Counted from the first letter of the stretch, positions 18,879-27,204 are shown. The stretch: DNA of 64,000 nucleotides from Prevotella sp. OH937_COT-195 (GCF_003932845.1 NZ_RQZH01000001.1:62001-126000); one strand, 5' to 3'. Notes: a model not told the origin generated them from the sequence alone. Program-made: numbers and translations.

Positions 18879-18982
18879 AGCATTATTTTCTTTAACTCCA
18901 AATTTTATTCTCCATTTTTGTTTTTTAGAAGCCAACTTACAAATGTAATTGGTATGTGTTTTTGTAGTATAGTAAATAAGTA

Positions 18983-20020
18983 CTAATTTAATCTTACTTG
19001 GAAATTAAGTTTAAAAGAAAGGGTTCCATCATTCTCTTTGATTATAGAGGCATATTCATAACGAGAAGTACTTGAACGCTCCAAATAAGCATTGGAAAAG
19101 AGATAATCTTCAAACCTGTTACGATCATAAAAATGATAGCACAAAATCTCACCATTTTTCTTTACTACCAAATAACCTCCATTGGCATCAAATTGCCCAT
19201 TCCAAACACTGGCAGGCATCATGCCCAATGCAACCGAAGTTAAAAGGTGTTTGATTTTATACATGTAGAATGGCAATCCCTGAGTCATGTCATAATTCAA
19301 GGGATTACTTTTGGTAAGTTTTTTTGTTAATTCTTGCAATGTGGAAATGCCGGAATTTAATTGTTCTAAAAGTAAATTGGCAATGATGTCCGGCAAATCT
19401 CCGTCAAGCATGATAAGATTGTTGTGAAATATAGGATTATCCAATTTGTCAAACACCAATATTCCACCTTTTCCCTTAATTGCATTGAATCTATCAATTA
19501 CTTTTTTTCGTGTATGATTAATGGAGTTGATGTCTGCAATTTCTTTATCAGAAAGGGATACACCCTCAATTTTGAAATTAAAGTTGGTTGCTTTGCTTGC
19601 ATTTAACAGAGTGGAATTTCCTCCAAGTTGTGATTTTATACTGAAACCCATTTCCGAGTTTATTTTAGTCCTACAGTCATGTAAAATAATTTTAATATCG
19701 GTTTTATCCGACGATTTGGCTTTCAATGAATGACAATAAATGCTATTCATAAAGATTTCAATTTGAGGTATGGCAAATGCCCCGTGATTTTCATTTATGA
19801 CTTTTAATAGCTTTTCTGCCTCTGTCAAAAATACTGATGCAGGAATCCTTAATAATTCTTCTCCGTCAAGTGTTTGAATTACAACGTGTTTATCTTGAAG
19901 TTCATAGTTGAGACAACCCTCTTTTTCTTGACGAAGAATCATTATGATGGGATAGAACAAATCTTGGATTTTATTTAAGTTTAGTTTGTTATCAAATATT
20001 TCTTTAAAATATTCTATCAT
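18983..20020 (-). CDS. HpaII-family type II restriction endonuclease
   Basis: The 345-residue protein carries MGFSIKSQLGGNSTLLNAS followed by KATNFNFKIEG (about residues 125-153), the most conserved block of the RE_HpaII family, where the IK lysine is the likely catalytic residue of a PD-(D/E)xK-type fold. Characterised HpaII cuts CCGG, but the specificity of this member is inferred, not shown. The frame is intact and near full family length. Base composition is roughly 30-35% GC in the lines I counted, well below the neighbours, which points to horizontal transfer. Its start overlaps the ancestral end of the disrupted HNH gene. No methyltransferase gene lies in the window. Confidence 0.8.
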   Translation of the reverse strand: MIEYFKEIFDNKLNLNKIQDLFYPIIMILRQEKEGCLNYELQDKHVVIQTLDGEELLRIPASVFLTEAEKLLKVINENHGAFAIPQIEIFMNSIYCHSLKAKSSDKTDIKIILHDCRTKINSEMGFSIKSQLGGNSTLLNASKATNFNFKIEGVSLSDKEIADINSINHTRKKVIDRFNAIKGKGGILVFDKLDNPIFHNNLIMLDGDLPDIIANLLLEQLNSGISTLQELTKKLTKSNPLNYDMTQGLPFYMYKIKHLLTSVALGMMPASVWNGQFDANGGYLVVKKNGEILCYHFYDRNRFEDYLFSNAYLERSSTSRYEYASIIKENDGTLSFKLNFQVRLN

Positions 20021-20773
20021 ATTTTTTTAATTTATATTGATTGTAATGAATTTCCAATAATTCTTTTTGAGGGAGAAATTTATTTGGTAATAATATTTTT
20101 TTCCGTTAAGTTCTTTCAGATATTTAAAGAAAGTCGTTTCAGTTGCACTTTTGAATAATTCGTCAGATATAATTATGGATAAATCTGGGGTAATAGCCAA
20201 TAAATATCTATCGTATGCTTTATGAAAAAAAGTATTCATACAAAGACCATTTTTAGGATTTGTTCTATTAAGAATATCCTTAGACCATTCTACAATGTGA
20301 CATGCTTCTAATAATTCAGGATTATTTATTCCAGAAATACAACATTTGAAATTATAAGAACACACAGATCTAAAAAAAGATTGGTTTACCCGTTGTCTGA
20401 TGAGTAGTTCACGTTCTTTTCCTTGTGGTAAATCTTCGGTTATAATATCTGTTGTAGTTTCTATGTTTTGCTTGGAAAATTTAGCAATCTATCTCTCACT
20501 TTCAAATGCAAGATGTTCCGGATTTCTATAAAACTCTTTCCATACTTCTTTTTCAATATTAGCTCCATGAATTAATCCTGTTATACCTTGTTTCTTTAAG
20601 TCAGGATCTAATCTTCCGATATTACCTATTTTCATACACAAAGCACTTGGAGAGCGACCAAGAATATTTGCATATTTAATTATTAGCGGATGTGTTTTGC
20701 TACTATTTCTAAAAGGTATTTTACAATATACATTAAATGCTATAATTGTTTCTTCTCGTGTCCAGTTATTCAT
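20004..20773 (-). pseudogene. HNH endonuclease gene broken by TAG and a frameshift
   Basis: The N-terminal part begins MNNWTREETIIAFNVYCKIP (start 20773; alternative Met 20818) and stops at TAG (20491-20489) after LAFESER. The same frame then continues IAKFSKQNIETTTDIITEDL... into an HNH_2-type domain (CCISGINNPELLEACHIVEW, then NGLCMNTFFHKAYDRYLLAI). At a run of seven A on the minus strand (about 20096-20102) the frame changes. One added A restores a family-like tail, ILLPNKFLPQKELLEIHYNQ, ending at 20004 inside the restriction gene start. Two independent lesions make this a likely dead gene. Confidence 0.82.
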
Positions 20774-20949
20774 ATAATTTATCATTTGTTTTTGAACAAT
20801 ATTATACTTTATGTTCATTCAATGAATGAGGTTTATACATTTGCATGGGAAAATATTCTCCACTACAACCATTTTTTTGTTGTAATAGATATTTTATTGT
20901 CAGATATTGATTTCCTATTCATGTAATTAATATTACCATATCCAAAATA

Positions 20950-20957
20950 CAAAGGTA
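20950..20957 (-). promoter_or_regulatory. -7 box upstream of HNH/restriction genes
   Basis: TACCTTTG on the minus strand, about 180 bases before MNNW, implying a long AT-rich leader for the HNH-restriction transcript. Confidence 0.5.
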
Positions 20958-21317
20958 ATCATTTTTATTCAAATATATGTGGTATATTGCCAATAATAAT
21001 ATCAAATGCAACGATTTCTACAAAGTTATAAAAAATCTTCAGTTGACAATTTAAATTCTTTTTCTTGATTTCGCATCGACTTTATATTTTATAAAGAGTC
21101 AACCGGAGACTGCGATATGTAATGAATGGTATTTGTAAAGTTTTCGAGTTTTTGAGGGTGAAAAGTTAGATTTGTCTTTTGTTGTTTCGTTTCTTTTAGT
21201 CGGTATCGGCTTAACCGTTTTGTTTGTAAAAATGCTTGTAAGGTGGTGTCTGCAATGAACTTTGGACAACGGTTTAATTGTTTTTTTATACTTTTCTCAA
21301 AAAAAGTAATGAAATGT

Positions 21318-21348
21318 TTTGCAGTTTCCGAAAAACATTGTACCTTTG
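21318..21348 (+). promoter_or_regulatory. tRNA-Arg promoter
   Basis: TTTG (21318-21321), 19-base spacer, TACCTTTG (21341-21348): an exact consensus pair, 20 bases before the tRNA. Confidence 0.75.
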
Positions 21349-21368
21349 CATTCGCATTTCAGGAATGA

Positions 21369-21442
21369 GGCTCCGTAGCTCAACTGAATAGAGCATCTGA
21401 CTACGGATCAGAAGGTTGTGGGTTTGAATCCCGCCGGAGTCA
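21369..21442 (+). tRNA. tRNA-Arg (anticodon ACG)
   Basis: Cloverleaf of 74 bases: acceptor GGCTCCG/CGGAGTC with one G-U pair, D stem GCTC/GAGC, anticodon stem TCTGA/TCAGA with loop CTACGGA (anticodon ACG, A34 expected to become inosine), T stem GTGGG/CCCGC, discriminator A. CCA is not encoded. It forms the right edge of the restriction islet. Confidence 0.95.
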
Positions 21443-21443
21443 C

Positions 21444-21480
21444 AAAACGAGATTGGCAATGCCGGTCTCGTTTTATTTTT
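21444..21480 (+). terminator. Terminator of tRNA-Arg
   Basis: Stem AAAACGAGA/TCTCGTTTT with a GC-containing loop, followed by a T-rich run (TTTTATTTTT), two bases after the tRNA. Confidence 0.75.
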
Positions 21481-21561
21481 GTAATAAGCGAATGAGGCGT
21501 TTCCTTATGATTAAGGGAGAGCCTTTTTATTAGAATCATCATTTTGAAAAGGATGGTTTTG

Positions 21562-21627
21562 TTTACCAAATTGGGCTGTTTTGCTTGTCAAATTAGGCGG
21601 AATTGTTTACCAAATTAGGCAGAATTG
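21562..21627 (+). repeat. 22-base tandem repeat array, three units
   Basis: Units start at 21562, 21584 and 21606. Each has the core CAAATTnGGCnGnnTTG after five loose positions. A degenerate fourth unit may precede at 21540. The spacing is exact. Confidence 0.85.
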
Positions 21628-21654
21628 GTAAGCATGCAGTGTATAACTCAAATA

Positions 21655-21708
21655 TAAAAAATCCTCTCCCGTCCTGCGATAGTTTGTTTTTCGTCAGGGT
21701 GGGAGAGG
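21655..21708 (-). terminator. Terminator of htpG
   Basis: On the minus strand a long stem (CCTCTCCCACCCTG pairing with CAGGACGGGAGAGG) is followed by ATTTTTT, 45 bases after the htpG stop. Confidence 0.75.
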
Positions 21709-21752
21709 TTCTTGTTTTTGTTTTTCCGTGTTGCAGGTAAAAACGTTCTTTT

Positions 21753-23807
21753 CTACTTTATGAGATCAACGCTGCGTTTTAGGAACTTGTCAAGAGCCGC
21801 CCCTTTCAGCATACCATTCTGTAATAGCGCGAGGTCTATTAATTGGTGCAGAATATCGTTCCCTTTCGCGTATTCGGCAATGATTTGCTGTTTTTTTGAC
21901 TGCTGTTCATCTATTTCTTTCTGCGTGTTGTTGACATCGTCTTTCTCTTCCTGCGATATTTCGTCGGATTTCTTTTTGTCCTGTTCTTGTCGCAGTGCCG
22001 CGAGGCGTGCTTTCAGTCCCTTTATTTCGCTCAGCACCGGTTTCAGTTCGTCGGCGGTTTTTTCTTTCTCGTCATCGATAACTTTCTTTATCAGCGGGTG
22101 GTCGCTGTTCAGCACGAGACTGTATGTGTCTGGCATCTCGGCATAGAACGCCATTCCCTGTTGGTATCGCGAAATGTCTTTCATGCGTCGCATATACTCG
22201 CTCTGCGTGATGAGCAGTGGCTGTTCGTTCTCTCCCAGAGCCTGCACTTCTACATAGAATTCCGTCTTGTCAAGTGCCGGCATTTGTGACCGGAAAGCCT
22301 GTGACAAATTGTCAGCAGTGTCGTTGTCGAGTGTCTGTTTTGGCGTGTCCTCCTTTACTATGAGTCGGTCAATGATGTCTGAATCCACTCGTGTAAAGCG
22401 ACTCTTCTCGAATTTCTGCTCGAGCATTGAAACTGCCGGAGTGTCGAGTTGTCCGTCCATCAGTATTATGCTGTAACCTTTCTGTCTTGCCGCCTCGATA
22501 TATGTATATTGTTCCTCTTTATTGTTTGCATAGAGATACACGAGGTTTCCATCCTTGTCTGTCTGTGTGTCTTTTATCAGCGTGCGGTATTCCTCGAACG
22601 TATAGTATTTCCCCTCTACGTCTTTCAGCAGTGCGAAATCTTTTGCGCGGTCGTAGAAATCTTCTTGCGACAGCATTCCGTAGTTGATGAAAATTTTGAG
22701 ATCGTCCCATTTTTCCTCGTATTCCTTGCGGTCGTTCTTGAATATCGATGCGAGTCGGTCGGCCACTTTCTTTGTGATGTAAGTTGAAATTTTCTTCACG
22801 TCGCGGTCGCTTTGCAGATAACTGCGGCTCACGTTTAGCGGAATGTCCGGCGAGTCGATAACTCCGTGCAACAGTGTGAGGAAATCGGGTACGATTCCTT
22901 CCACTTGGTCTGTCACGAAAACTTGGTTGCAGTAAAGTTGAATTTTGTTGCGCTGTATTTCGATGTTGCTTTTTATTCGCGGGAAATAAAGTATTCCCGT
23001 GAGGTGGAACGGGTAGTCAACATTCAAGTGTATCCAGAACAACGGTTCGTCTTGCATGGGATACAGTGTACGGTAGAAATTCTTGTAGTCTTCGTCTTTC
23101 AGCGTACTTGGTGTTTTTGTCCACAGCGGTTCCACATTATTTATTATATGATCCTTGTCTGTGTCCACCTGCTTACCGTCTTTCCACTCCGTCTCTTTGC
23201 CAAATGCTATTGTCACGGGCATGAACTTGCAGTATTTCTGCAGCAGTTGTTCGATTTGCTGTTTCTCAAGATATTCCTTGCAGTCGTCGTCAATATGTAG
23301 TACTATGTCCGATCCTCTGTCCTCTTTTTCGGTCTCTTCGATTGTAAACTCCGGCGACCCGTCGCACGACCATTTTACCGCTTTTGCTCCTTCTTTGTGG
23401 CTCTTCGTTATTATTTCCACCTTTTTGGCCACCATGAATGCCGAGTAGAAACCGAGTCCGAAGTGTCCGATGATGGCATTTGCGGAGTCCTTGTATTTGT
23501 CGAGGAAGTCGGTAACGCCCGAGAATGCTATCTGATTGATGTACTTGTCAATCTCATCTTCGGTCATTCCGATCCCCCGGTCGCTTATTGTGAGTGTACC
23601 CTTTTCGGCATCGAGTTGCACTTTGACGGCGAGTTCTCCGAGTTTTCCCTTGAAGTCTCCTTTGTCTGCCAATGTCTTCAATTTCTGCGTGGCATCAACT
23701 GCGTTGCTTACCATCTCGCGAAGGAATATCTCATGATCTGAATACAAGAACTTTTTTATCACGGGGAAAATGTTCTCTGTAGTAACCCCAATGTTTCCTT
23801 TTTGCAT
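21753..23807 (-). CDS. htpG: Molecular chaperone HtpG (Hsp90)
   Basis: Cytoplasmic Hsp90-family ATPase chaperone of 684 residues. The GHKL ATP-binding domain is N-terminal (REMVSNAVDATQKL; SDRGIGMTEDEI; GHFGLGFYSAFMV), followed by the middle domain with the catalytic Arg region (NVSRSYLQSDRDVKK) and the C-terminal dimerisation domain. The C-terminal part includes a charged Lys/Glu/Asp-rich segment. A hairpin (23849-23889) lies upstream where regulation could act. I see no CIRCE element. Confidence 0.96.
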   Translation of the reverse strand: MQKGNIGVTTENIFPVIKKFLYSDHEIFLREMVSNAVDATQKLKTLADKGDFKGKLGELAVKVQLDAEKGTLTISDRGIGMTEDEIDKYINQIAFSGVTDFLDKYKDSANAIIGHFGLGFYSAFMVAKKVEIITKSHKEGAKAVKWSCDGSPEFTIEETEKEDRGSDIVLHIDDDCKEYLEKQQIEQLLQKYCKFMPVTIAFGKETEWKDGKQVDTDKDHIINNVEPLWTKTPSTLKDEDYKNFYRTLYPMQDEPLFWIHLNVDYPFHLTGILYFPRIKSNIEIQRNKIQLYCNQVFVTDQVEGIVPDFLTLLHGVIDSPDIPLNVSRSYLQSDRDVKKISTYITKKVADRLASIFKNDRKEYEEKWDDLKIFINYGMLSQEDFYDRAKDFALLKDVEGKYYTFEEYRTLIKDTQTDKDGNLVYLYANNKEEQYTYIEAARQKGYSIILMDGQLDTPAVSMLEQKFEKSRFTRVDSDIIDRLIVKEDTPKQTLDNDTADNLSQAFRSQMPALDKTEFYVEVQALGENEQPLLITQSEYMRRMKDISRYQQGMAFYAEMPDTYSLVLNSDHPLIKKVIDDEKEKTADELKPVLSEIKGLKARLAALRQEQDKKKSDEISQEEKDDVNNTQKEIDEQQSKKQQIIAEYAKGNDILHQLIDLALLQNGMLKGAALDKFLKRSVDLIK

Positions 23808-23848
23808 TATCTTATACTTTATAAATTGATTTCCACAAGTTCCTTTTG

Positions 23849-23889
23849 CAAAAGTCGTGCCAAACTGTGGCGTGCCGTCTCACGACTTT
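23849..23889. other. Inverted repeat upstream of htpG
   Basis: AAAAGTCGTG (23849-23858) and CACGACTTTT (23880-23889) are exact inverted copies, about 40 bases before the htpG start. It could be an extra terminator for pepD or a leader structure of htpG. The minus strand also reads GACTTTTG here, one base off the -7 consensus. Confidence 0.5.
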
Positions 23890-23900
23890 TTATGAAAACG

Positions 23901-23946
23901 AAAGTTCCCTGTCCGAGCACGATTGGTTCAGACAGGGAACTTTTTT
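23901..23946. terminator. Hairpin terminator between pepD and htpG
   Basis: GTTCCCTGTC and GACAGGGAAC form a 10-base-pair stem beginning after AAA and followed by TTTTTT on the plus strand. It lies just downstream of the pepD stop on the minus strand and probably ends that transcript, although the better U tract is on the plus side. Confidence 0.55.
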
Positions 23947-23972
23947 GTTGTCAGTTTGTTATGCAGATGTTT

Positions 23973-25427
23973 TTATTCGGGTATGCTCTTGAGTATTGCG
24001 AGCAGATGATCCCACACCATTTGTACGGACGGTATGTGCAGACGTTCGTCGGGCGAGTGTACTCCGCGGAGTGTCGGTCCGAACGAAACCATGTCGAGGT
24101 TCGGGTATTTCTCGGAGAACAAACCACATTCCAATCCGGCGTGAATGCCCAGCACTTTCGGTTCTTTTCCGAAGAGTTCCTTGTACTTTTCTACTGCAAC
24201 GGCGGTAAGTTTGCTGTCCGGATTCATTTTCCATGCCGGATAGCCGTCGCCTTGAACAACCTCTGCGCCCGCGAGTTGGAACAAAGCCTTTATCGTGGCT
24301 GATTGATTTTCGAGCGCGCTCATAACGTTGCTTCGCTGCGAAGTCACTATAACCGCGTTTTTGTCGGTTGTCTCTATGCTGGCAACGTTGTTCGATGTCT
24401 CCACCATCCATGCGAGAGCCTCGTCCTGACACATTGCGAACACGCCGTTGTCAACAGCCTGCAATGCGCGGATAATACGTGTAGATGTCTCTTCCGGCAG
24501 CACTTTCTCGCTCTCTGCACTCTCCAGCAAGAACTGCATCGACTTCTCCGTAACGTGGTATTCCTCTGCCACTTCTGTCGCGAATACGTTCCAATCGGCC
24601 TTTACGTTTTCTTTAACGCTTGCCTTTACGCCGAATACTGCCACTCCGTCGCGCGGTATCGCATTGTGCAGTTTGCCTGCGTTGTAACTTGCGAGGTGCA
24701 GTCCGTACTTTTCCTGAACGATATACAGGAAACGTGCGATTATCTTAAGAGCATTGGCGCGCTTCTTGTTGATGTCGTCTCCGGAGTGTCCTCCCACCAG
24801 TCCTTTTAGCGAAGCCTTGAGGAAGAAAAGACCCTCGGGAGCGTCTTCTTTCTCGAAACGGAATGTTGCTGTGGTGCTTTTTCCTCCTGCGCAGGAAACA
24901 AAAATCTGCCCTTCGTCCTCGGAGTCGAGGTTGATGAGCATGTCGCCGGTCATAAAGCCCGGTTTCATACCTTCGGCACCGGTAAGTCCCGTTTCCTCGT
25001 CGCGTGTGAAAACGCACTCCAGCGGACCGTGTTCTATGTCGTTGCTGTCGAGTATTGCCATTTCGATGGCGCATCCGATACCGTCGTCGGCACCGAGTGT
25101 GGTACCTTTTGCAGCGAGCCATTCGCCGTCGACGTATGTCTGAATTGGGTCGTTGTCGAAGTCGAAGTCAATATCTACAAGTTTCTCGCATACCATGTCC
25201 ATGTGGCTTTGCAGAATAACAGTCTTCTTCTTCTCGTAGCCGGGTGTTGCACCCTTGCGAATGATTACGTTGCCGGTTTCATCTACTACGGTTTCAAGAC
25301 CGCGTTCTTCACCGAACTTTTTAAGATACTCAATAATCTTTTCCTCGCGCTTTGAGGGGCGTGGAATCTGATTGATTTTTGCGAATTGCTCGAATACGCA
25401 AGCGGGTTTTAACTCACTCTTCTTCAT
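23973..25427 (-). CDS. pepD: Aminoacyl-histidine dipeptidase (PepD, M20 family)
   Basis: Cytosolic zinc dipeptidase of 484 residues. Metal-binding motifs are in order: QSHMDMVCEK (HxD), TTLGADDGIG, the catalytic and ligand Glu pair in TRDEETGLTGAEG, and a late His in FGPTLRGVHSPDERLH. A lid/dimerisation domain is inserted mid-protein, as in M20C enzymes. Length is normal. It hydrolyses Xaa-His and other dipeptides. Confidence 0.94.
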   Translation of the reverse strand: MKKSELKPACVFEQFAKINQIPRPSKREEKIIEYLKKFGEERGLETVVDETGNVIIRKGATPGYEKKKTVILQSHMDMVCEKLVDIDFDFDNDPIQTYVDGEWLAAKGTTLGADDGIGCAIEMAILDSNDIEHGPLECVFTRDEETGLTGAEGMKPGFMTGDMLINLDSEDEGQIFVSCAGGKSTTATFRFEKEDAPEGLFFLKASLKGLVGGHSGDDINKKRANALKIIARFLYIVQEKYGLHLASYNAGKLHNAIPRDGVAVFGVKASVKENVKADWNVFATEVAEEYHVTEKSMQFLLESAESEKVLPEETSTRIIRALQAVDNGVFAMCQDEALAWMVETSNNVASIETTDKNAVIVTSQRSNVMSALENQSATIKALFQLAGAEVVQGDGYPAWKMNPDSKLTAVAVEKYKELFGKEPKVLGIHAGLECGLFSEKYPNLDMVSFGPTLRGVHSPDERLHIPSVQMVWDHLLAILKSIPE

Positions 25428-25466
25428 TATTCAATATAAATTTGTGTGTTTTACAAAAAATATCAT

Positions 25467-25474
25467 TATCTTTG
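25467..25474 (+). promoter_or_regulatory. -7 box of the 25522 gene
   Basis: TATCTTTG with TTTG about 22 bases upstream. A minus-strand TACTTTTG box for pepD lies at 25507-25514, so the two predicted transcripts would overlap at their 5' ends. Confidence 0.5.
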
Positions 25475-25506
25475 CAGCCGCAAACATTAATGTGTGCTTT
25501 CATTTG

Positions 25507-25514
25507 CAAAAGTA
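25507..25514 (-). promoter_or_regulatory. -7 box of pepD promoter
   Basis: TACTTTTG on the minus strand, about 80 bases upstream of the pepD start. No convincing -33 element. Confidence 0.4.
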
Positions 25515-25521
25515 ATAATAA

Positions 25522-25743
25522 ATGATTGAAACTATCGTATTAACAGTGTTAATAATTGCTATTTGTTTGGCATTATTAAGTGTTAAGGTGCTTTTTAAGA
25601 AAAAAGGCAGGTTCGAGTCGCAGCATATTCACGACAATGCGGCAATGCGCAAATTGGGAATACACTGTGTAATTGATCAGGACAGGGAAGCACGCCGTAA
25701 TTCGGACATTGCAGAAGAAATAAGAAACAGAATAAAAAAATAA
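25522..25743 (+). CDS. Small single-pass membrane protein
   Basis: The 73-residue protein has one N-terminal transmembrane helix (IVLTVLIIAICLALLSVKVL) and a charged cytoplasmic tail. The tail motif GRFESQHIHDNAAMRKLGIH followed by CVIDQDREAR looks conserved among Bacteroidales proteins as I recall them. It is 4 bases ahead of the Skp-like lipoprotein gene, so the two are likely co-expressed. Function unknown. Confidence 0.75.
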   Translation: MIETIVLTVLIIAICLALLSVKVLFKKKGRFESQHIHDNAAMRKLGIHCVIDQDREARRNSDIAEEIRNRIKK

Positions 25744-25747
25744 GAGA

Positions 25748-26353
25748 ATGAAGAAGACATTTTTTCTTGTCATGGCTGCGGCAGCGGTAATGACATCATG
25801 CAACAACGGCGGAAACGGCAGCGAACAGAAAGCCGTTGCGCCGCAGAGTTCGGAATTGAAGATTGCATACGTTGATATAGAGGAACTCGACTCTACATAC
25901 AATTTCTGCAAGGATTTCAAGGCGGAGTTCGAGAAAAAAAGCAAGAATGCCGACAATACGCTGAACCAGAAAGGGCAGGCTTTGCAGAATCAAGCCGCTC
26001 AGTTCCAGCAGAATCTTCAGGCAAACAAATACACACAGCAACAGGCACAGGCTCTGAACGCGAGTCTTCAGAAGCAACAACTTGATCTCCAGCAACTCCA
26101 GCAACGTCTTGCCACCGAATTGCAGACGGAGTCTGAGAAATACAGCAAGGCTTTGCGTGACAGCGTTCAACATTTCCTTGCCGAATACAACAAGGATAAG
26201 AAATATTCGATTATTCTCAGCAAGGCGGGCGACAACGTGCTTTACAGCGACAAATCGCTCAACATAACAAAAGAGGTTGTTGCCGGACTCAACAAGGCTT
26301 ACAAGCCCGCCGCGAAACCGTCGGAGGCCGCCAAGGCCGGGGATAAGAAATAA
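25748..26353 (+). CDS. OmpH/Skp-family lipoprotein
   Basis: The 201-residue protein has a lipoprotein signal (AAAAVMTSCNNGG, Cys about residue 18). The Skp/OmpH pattern follows: a short beta strand (LKIAYVDIEELDSTY), a long Gln-rich coiled coil (about residues 60-140) and a closing strand (YSIILSKAGDNVLYSD). Skp proteins hold unfolded outer-membrane proteins in the periplasm, but they are normally soluble; lipidation would anchor this one to a membrane. It ends in an Ala/Lys-rich tail. Confidence 0.82.
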   Translation: MKKTFFLVMAAAAVMTSCNNGGNGSEQKAVAPQSSELKIAYVDIEELDSTYNFCKDFKAEFEKKSKNADNTLNQKGQALQNQAAQFQQNLQANKYTQQQAQALNASLQKQQLDLQQLQQRLATELQTESEKYSKALRDSVQHFLAEYNKDKKYSIILSKAGDNVLYSDKSLNITKEVVAGLNKAYKPAAKPSEAAKAGDKK

Positions 26354-26376
26354 TCCCGAACCGCGGGATAATGATT

Positions 26377-26417
26377 TAGGGGTTAGAAGAATGCTTTCGC
26401 ATGCTTCGTAACTCCTA
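26377..26417 (+). terminator. Imperfect hairpin after the Skp-like gene
   Basis: AGGGGTTAGAAGAATGC pairs imperfectly with GCATGCTTCGTAACTCCT around a TTTC loop. No U tract follows, so terminator function is uncertain. Confidence 0.35.
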
Positions 26418-26568
26418 ATTCGTTTCAATATACGTTTACTCACCGTTCGCCGCTTCGGTCGGATTAGTAAGGATATGCTTTTGGGGCAAAACACTGAAAG
26501 TTCCATCGGCTCTTCCTCTTGTCGTTCATTTTTCGTCATTCAATCCTTAATTTGCACTGCTCAACAAA

Positions 26569-27204
26569 ATGAATAGAAAGGCACGTTATGACTTTGTTCT
26601 TGAGTATTATTCCAAGAAAATGCCGCACGTTTCCACAGAACTTAATTTCGGAAGCGTGTTCCAATTGCTTGTTTCGACTGTTCTCAGTGCCCAGTGTACC
26701 GACAAACGCATCAATCAGGTTACTCCGGAGTTGTTCCGTCGTTACCCCGATGCTGTTACCATGAGTGCGGCAGAGCCGGAAGATGTGTTGGAATTTATTG
26801 CCAGCGTGAGTTATCCCAACTCTAAGGCGCAACATCTTGTAGGGTTGTCGCGTATGATAGTGAGCGATTTCGGCGGGGAAGTTCCCGCTGAGATGACAGA
26901 CCTCGTCAAACTGCCGGGGGTGGGGCGTAAGACCGCCAACGTGGTACAAGCCGTGGGTTTCGGTCGTTCGGCGATTGCCGTTGACACTCATGTGTTCCGC
27001 GTGAGCCGCCGTCTCGGACTTGTTCCGGCAAAAGACGACACCCCGTTGAAAGTGGAACTGACGCTTAAGAAAAACATACCTGCCGACGTTCGGGCAGATG
27101 CACATCATTGGTTGCTGCTCCATGGCAGATATGTATGCCAAAGCAGAAAGCCGAAATGCGGAGAATGTCCGTTCGACGAGTTCTGTCCCAAAGTGGGGGT
27201 ATGA
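26569..27204 (+). CDS. nth: Endonuclease III
   Basis: DNA glycosylase/AP lyase for oxidised pyrimidines, 211 residues. It has the helix-hairpin-helix LPGVGRKTANV with the catalytic Lys, the catalytic Asp in AVDTHVFRVSRRLGL, and the C-terminal [4Fe-4S] ligands in CQSRKPKCGECPFDEFC (C-x6-C-x2-C-x5-C spacing). All key residues are present. Confidence 0.96.
   Translation: MNRKARYDFVLEYYSKKMPHVSTELNFGSVFQLLVSTVLSAQCTDKRINQVTPELFRRYPDAVTMSAAEPEDVLEFIASVSYPNSKAQHLVGLSRMIVSDFGGEVPAEMTDLVKLPGVGRKTANVVQAVGFGRSAIAVDTHVFRVSRRLGLVPAKDDTPLKVELTLKKNIPADVRADAHHWLLLHGRYVCQSRKPKCGECPFDEFCPKVGV

Larger units (their letters stand above)
20774..21368. other. AT-rich intergenic region between HNH remnant and tRNA-Arg
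   Basis: This contains the promoter box for the HNH gene (20950-20957, minus) and the tRNA-Arg promoter (21318-21348, plus). A 19-codon minus-strand frame (MNRKSISDNKISITTKKWL, 20922-20863) lies in the HNH leader and I do not recognise it. No methyltransferase fragment is visible on either strand. Confidence 0.5.
21443..21752. other. Intergenic region between tRNA-Arg and htpG
   Basis: This holds the tRNA-Arg terminator, a three-unit 22-base repeat array and the htpG terminator. No coding frame is seen. Confidence 0.7.

Noticed and set aside
18660..18986. Plus-strand 108-codon frame across the tRNA-Pro gene
   Set aside because: Its middle is the antisense of a perfect tRNA cloverleaf and terminator hairpin.
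20489..20491. Programmed read-through or recoding of TAG in the HNH gene
   Set aside because: A second independent lesion (frameshift in an A run) lies downstream, there is no recoding element or pyrrolysine gene in view, and decay is the simpler explanation.
21562..21627. CRISPR array
   Set aside because: The 22-base units abut with no spacers, differ from each other, and no cas genes are present.
25796..26539. Minus-strand 247-codon frame over the Skp-like gene
   Set aside because: It is a Leu/Arg-rich antisense frame of the coiled-coil region and has no support from promoter or motif.
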